Notes: a model not told the origin generated them from the letters alone. Positions 1-9,623 are shown, counted from the stretch's first letter. The stretch: DNA of 33,121 nt from Bacillus sp. DNRA2 (GCF_012843265.1 NZ_JABAIT010000032.1:1-33121); one strand, 5' to 3'. Made by a program: numbers and translations.

Positions 1-92
1 CAACCAGTCGTTTCATCGAAATGACGTCTCTGTCAGATAATTAAAAGAAGAGTGCTGACTGGATCAACACTCCATGCGACTGCCCGTCGCAC
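1..92. other. Unassigned left-edge sequence
   Basis: No open reading frame, tRNA or rRNA is recognisable here. Positions 50-58 and 64-72 form an imperfect stem (GAGTGCTGA against TCAACACTC, one mismatch), and a small GCGAC/GTCGC stem lies at about 76-90. It sits downstream of purA and beyond its terminator, so it may belong to whatever lies to the left of the window. I see no function. Confidence 0.3.
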
Positions 93-121
93 AAAAAGAC
101 GTGCATTCTCGCACGTCTTTT
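93..121 (-). terminator. Terminator downstream of purA, bidirectional in form
   Basis: AAAAGACGTGC (94-104) and GCACGTCTTTT (111-121) form an 11 bp perfect stem around a six-base loop. Read on the - strand the stem is followed by a T run, as expected for a Rho-independent terminator ending the purA transcript. The flanking A and T runs would also let it work for a + strand transcript entering from the left. Confidence 0.8.
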
Positions 122-128
122 CTGTGTC

Positions 129-200
129 TTGAAATTGTCTAGCTGCGGTGGCTAGAGGCTCTGGTTATAAGCCTCTGATTAAGCCACTCAAGCTTTTCAA
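129..200 (-). repeat. Small structured dispersed repeat (family 2), copy after purA
   Basis: On the - strand the purA stop codon is followed three bases later by GAAAAGCTTGAGTGGCTT, close to the start of the repeats found after jag and mnmE. The segment folds well: AGAGGCT (154-160) pairs with AGCCTCT (170-176), GTGGCT (148-153) pairs with AGCCAC, and TCTAGC (138-143) can alternatively pair with GCTAGA (151-156). TTGAAAT/TTTCAA at the ends resemble short inverted termini. Assignment to one family with the 18.3 and 20.2 kb segments is by eye. Confidence 0.5.
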
Positions 201-201
201 T

Positions 202-1488
202 TTATCTCCAAGGGCTAAATACTACATTTGTTTGGTTGCGGTCTGGTCCTACCGAGAAGATCGATAATGGGATACCAGTAAGCTGAGAAACACGCTCTAA
301 ATAATGTCTTGCATTTACTGGTAACTCATCTAATGTTTTGCAACTAGTGATATCTTCAGTCCATCCTGGTAGTTCTTCATAGACTGGCACACAATCAGCC
401 AAAACTCTTAAGTTTGCAGGATATTCTGTAATAGTTTCACCTTTGTAATCGTAGGCAACACAAATTTTAACTGTATCTATACCAGTTAACACGTCAATGG
501 AGTTTAAAGAAAGATCAGTGATTCCGCTAACACGACGAGCATGGCGAACAACAACACTATCAAACCAGCCAACACGACGTGGTCTTCCAGTTGTTGTACC
601 ATATTCACGGCCTACCTCACGGATTTGGTGACCAATTTCATCATGAAGTTCTGTAGGGAATGGACCATCACCAACACGAGTTGTGTAAGCCTTACACACC
701 CCAACAACATGATTTATTTTTGTTGGACCTACACCTGACCCAATTGTTACACCACCAGCAACAGGATTAGAAGAGGTAACAAATGGATATGTCCCTTGGT
801 CAATATCAAGCATTACACCCTGTGCACCTTCAAAAAGAACACGACGGCCTTCATCTAAAGCATCGTTTAATACCTTTGAAGTATCAGTAACATATTTTTT
901 AATTTGTTGTCCGTACTCATAGTATTCATCTAAAATATCTTCAATCTTGAAGCCTTCTGTTTCATAAATCCGTTCAAATAATCGATTTTTTTCTTCGAGG
1001 TTACGTGCTAATTTCTCCTCAAATACTTCACGGTCTAAAAGGTCTGCCATACGGATACCAATACGAGCAGCTTTATCCATGTAAGCCGGGCCGATTCCCT
1101 TTTTCGTTGTACCAATCTTATTATCACCTTTACGATCTTCTTCAACTTCATCTAATTTAAGATGATAAGGAAGAATTACGTGTGCGCGATCGCTGATTCG
1201 TAAGTTTTCAGTTATAATGCCACGATCTTGTAGCCCTTTAAGCTCGTGAACTAAAGCCTTTGGATCCACGACCATACCATTACCAATTACACTAATTTTC
1301 TCTTTATAGAAAATACCGGATGGAATTAAATGTAACTTATATGTCTCGTTGTTAAATTTTATTGTGTGACCTGCGTTATTCCCACCTTGATAACGTGCAA
1401 TAACTTCAGCATTCTCCGATAAAAAGTCAGTGATTTTTCCTTTTCCTTCGTCGCCCCATTGTGAACCGACAACAACTACAGATGTCAT
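202..1488 (-). CDS. purA: Adenylosuccinate synthetase
   Basis: PurA joins IMP and aspartate, using GTP, to make adenylosuccinate, the first committed step from IMP to AMP, in the cytosol. The 428-residue length is normal for bacteria. The N-terminal GDEGKGK loop (residues 12-18, with catalytic Asp13) and His41 of the GGNNAGH segment are present, as are the IMP-binding GTTTGRPRR segment near residue 300 and the C-terminal GPDRNQTN guanine-binding motif. A GGGAGG ribosome site lies just upstream of the ATG. The gene is monocistronic here, with its own terminator on the left and paired PurR boxes about 100-140 bases upstream, so purine-dependent repression is expected. Confidence 0.98.
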   Translation of the reverse strand: MTSVVVVGSQWGDEGKGKITDFLSENAEVIARYQGGNNAGHTIKFNNETYKLHLIPSGIFYKEKISVIGNGMVVDPKALVHELKGLQDRGIITENLRISDRAHVILPYHLKLDEVEEDRKGDNKIGTTKKGIGPAYMDKAARIGIRMADLLDREVFEEKLARNLEEKNRLFERIYETEGFKIEDILDEYYEYGQQIKKYVTDTSKVLNDALDEGRRVLFEGAQGVMLDIDQGTYPFVTSSNPVAGGVTIGSGVGPTKINHVVGVCKAYTTRVGDGPFPTELHDEIGHQIREVGREYGTTTGRPRRVGWFDSVVVRHARRVSGITDLSLNSIDVLTGIDTVKICVAYDYKGETITEYPANLRVLADCVPVYEELPGWTEDITSCKTLDELPVNARHYLERVSQLTGIPLSIFSVGPDRNQTNVVFSPWR

Positions 1489-1744
1489 CTTAAAGAACCT
1501 CCCAGGTTATATGTAATTTATTTCATTATAACTTTCCCGATTCAAACAAACTAATTTTATCAATTTTATACTAAGGAAGTCAATAAAACACGAACATTTT
1601 AATAAAACTTATATTATATGTTCGGAAATGACTAGTTGTTTTATCGAAAAAATGATAGAAATATAATATTTTATCATCAAAACAAAGAATATAAACTGAA
1701 TGAAATAACAAAAAAAGGTTAACCTAATATTAGGTTAACCAGCT
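1489..1744 (-). promoter_or_regulatory. purA control region with inverted PurBoxes
   Basis: Two CGAAC cores face each other. The + strand copy is at 1586-1598 (AAACACGAACATT). The - strand copy is at 1617-1629 (ATTTCCGAACATA), which fits the B. subtilis PurBox AWWWCCGAACWWT fully or nearly so; the first is off at two positions. They are 18 bases apart, close to the 16-17 usual for PurR operators. Downstream on the - strand a TATAAT (1525-1530) and a TTGACT (1579-1584) are available promoter elements; I cannot say which is used. Confidence 0.6.
1709..1740 (-). terminator. Terminator of dnaB
   Basis: A perfect palindrome at 1717-1740 has arms GGTTAACCTA and TAGGTTAACC. It is followed on the - strand by seven T residues (1710-1716). 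It lies four bases beyond the dnaB stop codon and ends the yybS-gdpP-rplI-dnaB gene group. Confidence 0.88.
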
Positions 1745-3109
1745 TTAAGCACCCGGAGGCATCGAAGAATCGTTGTAACGAGTCTCCAAATTCACGAATT
1801 TATTATACTCTTTGACGAAGGCAAGTTGAACGGTTCCAACTGGACCATTACGTTGTTTTGCTATAATAATTTCAATAATATTTTTATTCTCAGATTCCTT
1901 ATCGTAATAGTCATCACGATATAGGAAGGCAACAATATCAGCATCCTGCTCGATACTTCCTGATTCACGAATATCAGACATCATCGGACGCTTATCTTGA
2001 CGCTGTTCCACACCACGAGATAGCTGTGATAAGGCAATAACAGGGACTTGTAGCTCACGGGCAAGTTGCTTTAACGAGCGGGAAATTTCCGATACTTCTT
2101 GCTGACGGTTTTCACCTGAACGTCCATCACCTTGAATCAGTTGCAAGTAATCTATTAAAATCATTCCTAAGCCTTGTTCTTGCTTCAAGCGTCGGCATTT
2201 AGACCGAATTTCACCGATTCTAACACCAGGTGTATCATCTATGAAAATACCTGCATTAGACAGACTCCCCATTGCCATTGTTAATTTACCCCAGTCCTCA
2301 TCTGTAAGTGCACCCGTTCTGAGGTTTTGAGCATTAATATTGCCTTCTGCACAAAGCATACGCATAACAAGCTGTTCAGCCCCCATTTCGAGACTGAAAA
2401 TTGCTACATTTTCACCGGTTTTTGTCGCTACATTTTGCGCAATATTTAAAGCAAAGGCGGTCTTACCTACAGAGGGACGCGCCCCTACGATAATTAAATC
2501 ATTTCGTTGGAATCCTGCCGTCATTCGATCTAACTCAGCGAAGCCAGTAGCAATTCCTGTAATATCACCTTTACGATTTGTTAGTAGTTCAATATTGTCA
2601 TAGGTTCTTACTAATACATCTTTAATATTATGAAAGGCACCAGCATTTTTTCGCTGAGCAACCTCTAGGATACTTTTTTCTGCCTCACCAAGCAAGGCGG
2701 TAACTTCATCTTCACGATTATAACCATCCTGAGCAATGCCAGTAGCAGTACGAATTAAACGACGTAAAATCGACTTTTCTTCCACGATTTTTGCATAATA
2801 TTCGATGTTAGCCGCTGTTGGGACTGCTGCAGCCAATTCACTTAAATAGCGAACCCCGCCAGTGTCCTCAAGCAATTTAGCTGCCGCCAATTCCTCAGTT
2901 ACCGTTATTAAGTCTACTGCTTTCCCTTGGTCATTAAGTTTCAGCATCATTTCATAGATTTTTTGATGAGAGCTGCGATAAAAATCCTCAGGAATTAATA
3001 TCTCGGAAGCCATTATTAACGCTGCAGGTTCAAGAAATATTGCCCCTAATACTGCCTGTTCTGCCTCAATATTTTGGGGAGGAAGACGATCTGTTAATGC
3101 ATCATTCAT
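1745..3109 (-). CDS. dnaB: Replicative DNA helicase (DnaB family, DnaC in B. subtilis naming)
   Basis: This is the hexameric 5'-3' helicase that unwinds the fork and recruits primase. At 454 residues it is full length. The N-terminal all-alpha domain covers about residues 10-150, a linker follows, and the RecA-like motor domain begins near 185. Walker A GARPSVGKT is at 209-217, Walker B MILIDYLQL is near 310, and the DnaB-typical DIRESGSIEQDAD segment follows. It lies downstream of rplI, but a terminator stands between them (3165-3196), so it probably has its own promoter in the 140-base gap. In the Bacillaceae this gene is called dnaC, while dnaB names a different loader protein, which can cause confusion. 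Confidence 0.97.
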   Translation of the reverse strand: MNDALTDRLPPQNIEAEQAVLGAIFLEPAALIMASEILIPEDFYRSSHQKIYEMMLKLNDQGKAVDLITVTEELAAAKLLEDTGGVRYLSELAAAVPTAANIEYYAKIVEEKSILRRLIRTATGIAQDGYNREDEVTALLGEAEKSILEVAQRKNAGAFHNIKDVLVRTYDNIELLTNRKGDITGIATGFAELDRMTAGFQRNDLIIVGARPSVGKTAFALNIAQNVATKTGENVAIFSLEMGAEQLVMRMLCAEGNINAQNLRTGALTDEDWGKLTMAMGSLSNAGIFIDDTPGVRIGEIRSKCRRLKQEQGLGMILIDYLQLIQGDGRSGENRQQEVSEISRSLKQLARELQVPVIALSQLSRGVEQRQDKRPMMSDIRESGSIEQDADIVAFLYRDDYYDKESENKNIIEIIIAKQRNGPVGTVQLAFVKEYNKFVNLETRYNDSSMPPGA

Positions 3110-3164
3110 CTATAAAAAACCTCCTTATCGAGAGGAATGACTTCTATACATTGACCATGATGTA

Positions 3165-3196
3165 TGAAAAAAGTGATCAGTTAAAACCGATCACTG
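3165..3196 (-). terminator. Terminator or attenuator after rplI
   Basis: AGTGATC (3172-3178) pairs with GATCACT (3189-3195) around a ten-base loop. A T run follows on the - strand (3166-3171). It would end or weaken transcription from rplI into dnaB. Confidence 0.75.
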
Positions 3197-3250
3197 TTTG
3201 TTCAACTCTTACATTTTATCAAGATTTTTTATGAATGGGAACTGCCAAAT

Positions 3251-3700
3251 TTAGTTTGTTTCCTTCACGTGAACATTTAATGTAGCTGTCACGTCATGGT
3301 GCAGTTTAACTGGTACCTTGGTGTAGCCTAAACTACGGATCGCATCTGCCAGTTCAATTTTGCGTTTATCAATTTTAACTTTATGCTTTTTCTGAAGTTC
3401 TTCAGCAATTTGCTTGCTTGTTATCGAACCAAACAGACGGCCGCCTTCTCCTGATTTCGCTGTAAGTTCTACAGTAATTTTTTCAAGTTGAGCACCTAAT
3501 TTTTTTGCTTCTTCCAATTCCTCTGCAGCTTGCTTTTGCTCTTTTTTCTTTTGCGCATCAAGAGAGCTCATATTCGCTTGTGATGCTTCTATTGCTAACC
3601 CTTGCTTCAATAAGAAGTTTTGGGCGTAACCATCTGCAACATTTTTTATTTCGCCTTTTTTGCCTTTTCCTTTAACATCCTTTAAAAAAATTACCTTCAT
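3251..3700 (-). CDS. rplI: 50S ribosomal protein L9
   Basis: L9 is a large-subunit protein with two RNA-binding domains joined by a long helix, and it helps hold the reading frame. The 149-residue length matches Bacillus L9. The N-terminal signature [17 protein letters not shown] and [11 protein letters not shown] are typical. The middle section (about 42-75) is the lysine- and glutamate-rich connecting helix, and the C-terminal domain includes [16 protein letters not shown]. Its ATG overlaps the gdpP stop by four bases (ATGA), so translation of the two is probably coupled. Confidence 0.97.
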   Translation of the reverse strand: MKVIFLKDVKGKGKKGEIKNVADGYAQNFLLKQGLAIEASQANMSSLDAQKKKEQKQAAEELEEAKKLGAQLEKITVELTAKSGEGGRLFGSITSKQIAEELQKKHKVKIDKRKIELADAIRSLGYTKVPVKLHHDVTATLNVHVKETN

Positions 3701-5670
3701 TCCTTTTTGCCTCCTTCTAAGTATTCATCGATGGCTTGGTGAAGAAGCGCTTCAGCTTCTGCAACCGAAGGGACCACTAATTGTGTTGCAGCATTAGTTA
3801 AGTGTCCTCCACCGTTTAACAGCTCCATAATTACCTGAACATTGATATCACCTAAAGATCTTGCACTGATACCTACACTTGTATCGTTTCTTTTGGAAAT
3901 CACAAATGAAGCTACCACTCCATTCATTGCCAATAATGTGTCAGCTGCCTGAGCAATAACCACTTGATCATATACAGCATCCTCACTGCCTTTAGCGATT
4001 GCGATCCCATCATGGTAAAAATAAACGGTTTCAATCAATTTTGAACGTTTAATAAATGTGCGGATATCTTCTTTCAGGAATTTTTGAACTAAAATCGTAT
4101 CGGCACCTTGAGCCCGCAAATAAGATGCTGCTTCAAAGGTACGTGATCCCGTTCTTAACGTAAAACTCTTTGTATCAACAATGATTCCAGCTAATAGTGC
4201 GGTTGCTTCAAGCATATCAATTTTACCACGTTTTGGCTGATATTCGAGTAATTCTGTTACCAACTCAGCAGTAGAAGAGGCATATGGCTCCATATAAACA
4301 AGCAAAGGATTGTCAATGAATTCTTCACCGCGGCGATGATGATCGATCACCACAACATTGTCTATTTTTGACAAAAGCTTTTCTTCAATGACCATTGATG
4401 GCTTGTGTGTATCAACGATTACTAGAAGCGTGCGATCAGTAGCAATTTCTAACGCTAGCTCTGGATTGATCATTCGAGAATACAAAGCTTCCTTCTGTTT
4501 GATTTCCATCATCAATCTGCCTACGCTTGCTTCAATTTGATTATGATCAAAGACAATAAATCCTTCACGTTGATTCATTTCTGCAACTTTAAGTATGCCA
4601 ATTGATGCGCCAATTGCATCCATATCAGGATTTTTATGCCCCATGATAATGACTTTATCACTGGCGGTAATAAGCTCTTTCAAAGCATGGGAAATAACAC
4701 GAGCTCTAACTCTTGTGCGTTTTTCAACCGGGTTTGTTTTCCCACCAAAAAACTTAACCTTACCATTCATTTTTTTTATTGCAACCTGATCACCACCTCG
4801 CCCTAAGGCAAGATCAAGACTAGATTGCGCTAAAGACCCAAGTTCAGGAAGGGAGGAGACGCCTGTACCTACACCAATACTTAACGTTAAAGGGACATTT
4901 TGCTTTGATGTACTTTCACGAACTTCATCCAAAACGGTAAACTTACCTTTTTCCAAAAATTGCAGAATATGTTCATTAAATACAGCAATAAAGCGTTCTG
5001 AAGAAACTCGTTTTAAGAAGACGCCATTTTCCTTTGCCCAGCTATTCAGTAGGGCAGTAACCAGGTTATTGATACTGCTTTTTGCCTGGTCATCCATTCC
5101 TTGTGTAAGTTCATCATAGTTATCTAAAAAGATGATACCAATAACGGTTCGTTCATCACGATACATTTTTTCAATTTCTGTTTGTTCAGTCACATCAAAA
5201 AAGTATAATAATCGTTCCTCCCGTTTATGGATCACGCGAAGCTTTCGTTCATGTAACGTAATAATCTCTGTGTCTACTTCTTGTTTGATGAGTGGTATTA
5301 AAATATCAGCAACATCATAAAGCGAGCGACCTACTAAACGGTCCTCTTGGAAAAATGATGCTAAGAACGGATTCGTCCATTCAATACAATAATCATCATT
5401 AATGAGCATGATTCCAATTGGCATCTCCATTAATGCTTCCTCACCGACTTTTTTTACTCGGTAAGAAAGAGTTGATATGTATTCTTCTGCTTCTTTTCTC
5501 TGAATTCTGGAGATGTAAAAAATAAAATAGTATGGGATCGCTGTGAGAAAGAAAACGAAAAGACCAATAAGCCAGTTATAATAAGTTAACAGACCAAGTA
5601 TGACAAGAGTTAAGCCCATTAACCCAAATAACCAATACCGCATTGATTTTTTCTCCAAAAAAGAAGGCAT
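3697..5670 (-). CDS. gdpP: c-di-AMP phosphodiesterase GdpP (YybT family)
   Basis: GdpP degrades the essential second messenger cyclic di-AMP. The 657-residue protein has two N-terminal membrane helices (about 13-30 and 31-53), a PAS-like domain (about 80-160), a degenerate GGDEF domain (about 170-300) and a DHH-DHHA1 phosphodiesterase domain (about 335-655). DHH residues are visible: GHKNPDMD (344-351), the Asp of IVDTHKP (420, matching the B. subtilis catalytic Asp420 as I recall it) and DHH (443-445). The C-terminal [12 protein letters not shown] is the DHHA1 signature. The GGDEF motif itself is not intact, as usual for this family. It is followed by rplI with a four-base overlap and preceded by yybS. 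Confidence 0.96.
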   Translation of the reverse strand: MPSFLEKKSMRYWLFGLMGLTLVILGLLTYYNWLIGLFVFFLTAIPYYFIFYISRIQRKEAEEYISTLSYRVKKVGEEALMEMPIGIMLINDDYCIEWTNPFLASFFQEDRLVGRSLYDVADILIPLIKQEVDTEIITLHERKLRVIHKREERLLYFFDVTEQTEIEKMYRDERTVIGIIFLDNYDELTQGMDDQAKSSINNLVTALLNSWAKENGVFLKRVSSERFIAVFNEHILQFLEKGKFTVLDEVRESTSKQNVPLTLSIGVGTGVSSLPELGSLAQSSLDLALGRGGDQVAIKKMNGKVKFFGGKTNPVEKRTRVRARVISHALKELITASDKVIIMGHKNPDMDAIGASIGILKVAEMNQREGFIVFDHNQIEASVGRLMMEIKQKEALYSRMINPELALEIATDRTLLVIVDTHKPSMVIEEKLLSKIDNVVVIDHHRRGEEFIDNPLLVYMEPYASSTAELVTELLEYQPKRGKIDMLEATALLAGIIVDTKSFTLRTGSRTFEAASYLRAQGADTILVQKFLKEDIRTFIKRSKLIETVYFYHDGIAIAKGSEDAVYDQVVIAQAADTLLAMNGVVASFVISKRNDTSVGISARSLGDINVQVIMELLNGGGHLTNAATQLVVPSVAEAEALLHQAIDEYLEGGKKE

Positions 5671-5743
5671 AATTTCAGCTCCCAGACTGTAATAATAAAG
5701 TGATTTATAAAGAAAAACAGCAACACTAGATAAAGTGAATTAA

Positions 5744-6682
5744 CTACTTCTTAACAATCCGATTTCTTAAATTAAATCCTAGGTCAATTATACCGAATAT
5801 CCTCACAATATAAAGGAGAAATGGGAGTAACATTGAAAAAACTACAATCACAATCGGCACTGCTTTCCCAAGCCCTTTCACGTGACAATAATAAAAAATG
5901 AGTGAAACACCTTGAATAATCATCGCAAATTGTAAAATAAAGACGAGATTAGCGATTGCTATGTAGAAATACGTACCTGGTTCAGGATTCACCAATAAGC
6001 TAAGGCCCATGCTGATTAAGTAATACCAAAGCAAACTTTTCGGTAGACTTAATTCACGCAGTGGAGACCAATCAACTACTTTAACACCAAAACGTTTTAT
6101 AATCGGCAAAGATATCAGCATAACAAAAAAAACAAGCATAAATGAAAAGATAACAAAGATGCTTGGCATAAGTGTTTCAAACATTTTAAGTGATGCATCT
6201 AACTGTTGAACCACCTGCTGACTCGGTTTTTGCCCCATGCTCTCCAGCATCTTAAAGCTCATTTGATACGATTCTTCCACCATATCCATAGACGACTTAA
6301 TAACGTTTTGTTTAAAAAAGACGACTATTACACCATAGAGGACTATGGTATTAAATAAAGTAACAAACGATGTCGTTGCAAGAATAAACCATCGATGTTT
6401 CCTCTGTCTAATGAGGTAACCGATCGATACCCCCATTGCCGTAAAAAACCATGTCAGTGGGAGATTTAGCATCGTTCCCAAAATCATCGATAATAACAAG
6501 GCTCCAACAACTAATATAAGTGAACTTCTCAAATTGTTTTGCACAGCAAACAATATGAATGGAAGCGGTAGAAAAAAAACGGTGATGGACCCTAGAAGTG
6601 GTATATACAACGTTATTAACAATATTATAGAATAAATCGCTAAAAACATTGCTCCTTTTGTTAACTGACTCGCGTTTTTCAT
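5744..6682 (-). CDS. yybS: YybS family DUF2232 membrane protein
   Basis: This is a multi-pass integral membrane protein of unknown function, conserved next to gdpP in the Bacillaceae. I place the start at the ATG at 6682 (312 residues), because GGAGGT lies about six bases upstream and homologues begin with a short basic segment before KGAMFLAIYSI. A longer in-frame reading to 6748 lacks a ribosome site. Several hydrophobic helices are visible: about residues 10-30, 32-50, 55-75, 85-105, three or four near the middle, and a pair at the C terminus. Genes of this family resemble ECF-type S components and the spore protein family by topology only, so I give no function. Confidence 0.85.
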   Translation of the reverse strand: MKNASQLTKGAMFLAIYSIILLITLYIPLLGSITVFFLPLPFILFAVQNNLRSSLILVVGALLLSMILGTMLNLPLTWFFTAMGVSIGYLIRQRKHRWFILATTSFVTLFNTIVLYGVIVVFFKQNVIKSSMDMVEESYQMSFKMLESMGQKPSQQVVQQLDASLKMFETLMPSIFVIFSFMLVFFVMLISLPIIKRFGVKVVDWSPLRELSLPKSLLWYYLISMGLSLLVNPEPGTYFYIAIANLVFILQFAMIIQGVSLIFYYCHVKGLGKAVPIVIVVFSMLLPFLLYIVRIFGIIDLGFNLRNRIVKK

Positions 6683-6782
6683 TAATACCTCCATAAAAAA
6701 GACAGTCTTTACCTCTATTTTAGCTAGTAAAATCAATTGATTCAACATTTCAAACTGCCAACTGTTTACGTCTTTAGATAAA

Positions 6783-6812
6783 AAAAGACAGTGAGCGTAC
6801 CCACTGTCTTTT
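6783..6812 (-). terminator. Terminator of the rpsF-ssb-rpsR operon
   Basis: AAAAGACAGTG (6783-6793) and CACTGTCTTTT (6802-6812) form a strong stem with an eight-base loop. A T run follows on the - strand. It separates the ribosomal operon from yybS and is symmetrical enough to work in both directions. Confidence 0.88.
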
Positions 6813-6819
6813 CTCTTAT

Positions 6820-7077
<258 letters not shown>

Positions 7078-7110
7078 TTAATTATTAATATCGGTTGCTT
7101 TTCCTCAACT

Positions 7111-7632
7111 TTAGAATGGAAGATCATCATCAGAAATGTCAATTTGTCCACTTCCGGCAAATGGATCTTCATCTACGCGAGTATAGCCTTTGTTGTTATT
7201 GTTATTGTTGTTATTGTTAGGTCGTTGATTCTGATTATTTCCAAACGGAGAACCTTGTTCTCTTGGTGGTTCGTTATAGAATCCGTTTCCGCCTCTGTCA
7301 CCAGAATTGCTGCCTCTTGGCTCAAGGAATTGAACACTATCAGCAACAACTTCTGTTACATAAACACGTTTACCATCTTGTCCTTCATAGCTACGTGTTT
7401 GAATCCGACCGTCAACTCCAGCCAGACTTCCTTTTTTTAAGAAATTGGCCACATTCTCAGCAGGACGTCGCCAAATCACACAATTAATGAAATCTGCTTC
7501 CTTTTCGCCTTGCTGATTCGAAAAAGTTCGATTTACTGCAAGCGTAAAGGTTGCAACTGGAACGCCGTTCGGGGTATAGCGTAAATCAGGATCTTTTGTT
7601 AAACGGCCAACTAATACTACACGATTCATCAT
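7111..7632 (-). CDS. ssb: Single-stranded DNA-binding protein SsbA
   Basis: SSB coats single-stranded DNA at forks and recruits partners through its acidic tip. The OB-fold (about residues 1-105, beginning [23 protein letters not shown]) is followed by a glycine- and asparagine-rich linker and the C-terminal tip DISDDDLPF. The linker contains nine consecutive Asn residues encoded by a GTT/ATT (opposite strand AAC/AAT) triplet run at 7192-7218. I start at the ATG at 7632 (173 residues) because AAAGGAG lies nine bases upstream; an upstream TTG at 7641 overlaps that ribosome site. It sits between rpsF and rpsR, the conserved Bacillaceae arrangement. Confidence 0.96.
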   Translation of the reverse strand: MMNRVVLVGRLTKDPDLRYTPNGVPVATFTLAVNRTFSNQQGEKEADFINCVIWRRPAENVANFLKKGSLAGVDGRIQTRSYEGQDGKRVYVTEVVADSVQFLEPRGSNSGDRGGNGFYNEPPREQGSPFGNNQNQRPNNNNNNNNNKGYTRVDEDPFAGSGQIDISDDDLPF

Positions 7633-7663
7633 CAGAACCAACTCCTTTCTTCAAACATATCAG

Positions 7664-7679
7664 TGTTTCACGTGAAACA
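7664..7679. promoter_or_regulatory. parS site (rpsF-ssb intergenic)
   Basis: The 16 bases TGTTTCACGTGAAACA match the B. subtilis parS consensus exactly and form a perfect palindrome. ParB/Spo0J binds such sites, slides along DNA as a CTP clamp and loads SMC. It lies in the gap between rpsF and ssb, about 15 kb from the origin. Confidence 0.95.
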
Positions 7680-7711
7680 TTGATATAATGGAAGAATATG
7701 TCAAATCAAAA

Positions 7712-8002
7712 TTATTTTACTTCTTGTTTAATTACGATATGACGAATGATGTCTTCGCTGATTTTAGCTAAACGGGAGAATTCTTCAACCGCAGCTGGAG
7801 TAGCGTTAACATTTAAGATTTGGTAGTATCCGTCACGGAAATCGTTGATTTCGTAAGCAAGACGACGTTTACCCCAATCTTTTGTTTCATTTACTTCCGC
7901 ACCGTTATCAGCAAGGATCGTATTGAAACGTTCAACTAAAGCCTTTTTCGCCTCATCTTCAATGTTTGGACGGATGATGTACATAACTTCGTACTTTTTC
8001 AT
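7712..8002 (-). CDS. rpsF: 30S ribosomal protein S6
   Basis: S6 partners S18 on the 30S platform. The start is the ATG at 8002 (96 residues, [12 protein letters not shown]), eight bases after a strong AAAAGGAGG at 8011-8019. The reading frame stays open 19 codons further upstream, but that stretch is the operon leader. The ferredoxin-like fold segments [34 protein letters not shown] and [12 protein letters not shown] are clear. It is the first gene of rpsF-ssb-rpsR, and its leader carries a likely S6:S18 autoregulatory hairpin. Confidence 0.97.
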   Translation of the reverse strand: MKKYEVMYIIRPNIEDEAKKALVERFNTILADNGAEVNETKDWGKRRLAYEINDFRDGYYQILNVNATPAAVEEFSRLAKISEDIIRHIVIKQEVK

Positions 8003-8068
8003 CACTTTCACCTCCTTTTGGTCTAAGCGGCCCCATAAGGGCAAGGAGCAACTATTCATTACTCACAA
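8003..8068 (-). promoter_or_regulatory. Candidate S6:S18 autoregulatory leader of rpsF
   Basis: On the - strand the leader contains GCCCTTATGGGGCCG, a short G+C hairpin with CCG right after the 3' arm, just before the ribosome site. Bacterial rpsF leaders are known to carry a hairpin with a CCG element that binds the S6:S18 complex and mimics its rRNA site. The match is by eye; a covariance-model search would decide it. Confidence 0.5.
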
Positions 8069-8074
8069 GTTAAA

Positions 8075-8103
8075 AGTATAGCATATCTTTAAAAGACTTG
8101 CAA
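8075..8103 (-). promoter_or_regulatory. Promoter of rpsF-ssb-rpsR
   Basis: On the - strand, TTGCAA (8098-8103) and TATACT (8075-8080) are separated by exactly 17 bases. This fits a vegetative sigma-A promoter with a leader of about 65 bases. Confidence 0.75.
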
Positions 8104-8116
8104 TGTCATGTAAATG

Positions 8117-8160
8117 AAAAAAAGAATGGATGACTCTTTTAATTTAAAGTCATCCTTTTC
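8117..8160 (-). terminator. Terminator of ychF
   Basis: GGATGACT (8128-8135) pairs with AGTCATCC (8148-8155), with an A/T-rich loop. On the - strand an A/T-rich stretch with a run of Ts follows (8116-8123). Outer GAATG/CATTC segments can extend the stem. It lies between ychF and the rpsF promoter. Confidence 0.8.
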
Positions 8161-8184
8161 ATTCATATCCAGTTGGAAGTGCTA

Positions 8185-9285
8185 TTAAACATTAAATCGG
8201 AAGTGGATGACGTCGCCGTCTTTTACTTCGTATTCTTTTCCTTCAAGGCGAACCTTTCCAGCTTCTTTTGCTGCTGTCATGTTTCCTGCTGCGAGTAAAT
8301 CTTCATAGGCAACCGTTTCAGCACGAATAAAGCCACGTTCAAAATCTGAATGGATGACTCCAGCACACTGCGGAGCCTTCATCCCTTTACGGAATGTCCA
8401 GGCACGGACCTCCTGAACCCCTGCGGTAAAGTAAGTAGCTAATCCTAACAAACTGTATGCAGCACGAATTAACTGGTCAAGACCTGATTCTTCTATGCCT
8501 AGCTCTTGAAGGAACATTGTTTTTTCTTCTCCATCAAGTTCAGCAATCTCTGATTCAATTTTTGCACAAATAACAATCACTTGGGCGTTATCTTTTTCGG
8601 CAAATGCCTTTACCTTTTGAACATATTCATTTCCTGATGGATCCGCCACATCATCTTCAGATACATTTGCAACGTAAAGAACTGGTTTAATCGTTAATAA
8701 ATGGAGTCCCTTAACGATTTTCAGTTGCTCATCAGTAAATTCTACAGTACGAGCTGGCTTCTCCGCTTCAAATGCCTCTCTTAGTTTTGAAAGAACTTCA
8801 AATTCAGCTGTAGCATCCTTATCTTTTTGCTTAGCTAATTTTTCAACGCGACCAATTCTTTTTTCAACTGATTCCATATCAGCTAAAATTAACTCTAAGT
8901 TAATCGTTTCGATGTCATCAATTGGGTCTACCTTACCCGCAACATGAGTAATATTATCATCTGCAAAGCATCGGACAACCTGACAAATGGCATCTACTTC
9001 ACGAATGTGAGAAAGAAATTTATTCCCTAAACCTTCACCTTTGCTAGCACCCTTTACGATTCCGGCAATATCTGTGAATTCAAATGCAGTTGGTACTGTT
9101 TTTTTAGGTTGTACTAGTTCTGTTAGTTTGTTCAAACGATGGTCAGGTACTTCAACGATTCCGACATTCGGGTCAATCGTACAAAACGGATAATTGGCAG
9201 ATTCCGCACCTGCTTGGGTAATTGCATTAAATAATGTTGATTTTCCTACATTAGGTAAACCAACAATACCAGCTGTTAAAGCCAT
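8185..9285 (-). CDS. ychF: Redox- and ribosome-associated ATPase YchF (EngD)
   Basis: YchF is an Obg-family P-loop NTPase that prefers ATP and binds ribosomes; it is linked to oxidative stress and start-site choice. At 366 residues it is full length. The P loop GLPNVGKST is at residues 9-17, switch/G3 DIAGIVKGASKGEGLGN near 70, the altered G4 motif NVSEDD (in place of NKxD) near 203, and the C-terminal TGS domain ends in GDVIHFRFNV. The ATG follows a GAGGAG ribosome site. It has its own promoter (9362-9390) and terminator. Confidence 0.97.
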   Translation of the reverse strand: MALTAGIVGLPNVGKSTLFNAITQAGAESANYPFCTIDPNVGIVEVPDHRLNKLTELVQPKKTVPTAFEFTDIAGIVKGASKGEGLGNKFLSHIREVDAICQVVRCFADDNITHVAGKVDPIDDIETINLELILADMESVEKRIGRVEKLAKQKDKDATAEFEVLSKLREAFEAEKPARTVEFTDEQLKIVKGLHLLTIKPVLYVANVSEDDVADPSGNEYVQKVKAFAEKDNAQVIVICAKIESEIAELDGEEKTMFLQELGIEESGLDQLIRAAYSLLGLATYFTAGVQEVRAWTFRKGMKAPQCAGVIHSDFERGFIRAETVAYEDLLAAGNMTAAKEAGKVRLEGKEYEVKDGDVIHFRFNV

Positions 9286-9361
9286 CCTGTTTCACTCCTC
9301 AAATTCTTCTATATTAAGTGTTGTAATGTCTAGTTACGTTCAAAGCTTATAGTCTTTCACA

Positions 9362-9390
9362 ATTATAGATACAAGCTGGTAAAAAAACAA
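9362..9390 (-). promoter_or_regulatory. Candidate ychF promoter
   Basis: On the - strand, TTGTTT (9385-9390) and a perfect TATAAT (9362-9367) are 17 bases apart. It sits about 75 bases upstream of the ychF start codon. Confidence 0.6.
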
Positions 9391-9441
9391 GCTTGGAAAT
9401 ATGTATGCTTATTTCAAAGACAGAAGCTTTACTTTCAAAAA

Positions 9442-9623
9442 AGCTGTCTTAAACAGAAATGTTGATTTCCGCTCCAGGCACTACGCTTTCCGCGGGGCTA
9501 GTTGGGAGCCTCCTCGGCGCATTCGCGCCTGTGGGGTCTCCCATACCAGCTACTCCCGCAGGAGTCTTCGTGCCTTTCACTCCAATCAACTTTTGAACAA
9601 TCAACACTACACATTAGCCAGCC
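9442..9623 (+). repeat. Family-1 MITE-like repeat, copy 1 (182 bp)
   Basis: This is one of three near-identical segments of 182-184 bp. Its left end AGCTGTCTTAAA resembles the GGCTGTGTTAAA terminus of the 26.1 kb copy; its right end is degraded to TTAGCCAGCC. The core has nested inverted repeats: GGGAG/CTCCC enclosing GGCGC-ATTC-GCGCC, followed by ACTCC-CGC-AGGAGT. No reading frame is conserved between copies, and no transposase is present. The right end touches the A/T tract of the DUF951 terminator. Confidence 0.85.

Noticed and set aside
1-92. Possible tRNA or rRNA remnant at the left edge
   Set aside because: No cloverleaf, no TTC-containing T arm and no match to conserved rRNA segments could be found; only short imperfect stems are present.
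3261-3276. CACGTG-centred sequence at the end of rplI resembling parS
   Set aside because: 11 of 16 positions at best, and it encodes the C-terminal HVKE of L9.
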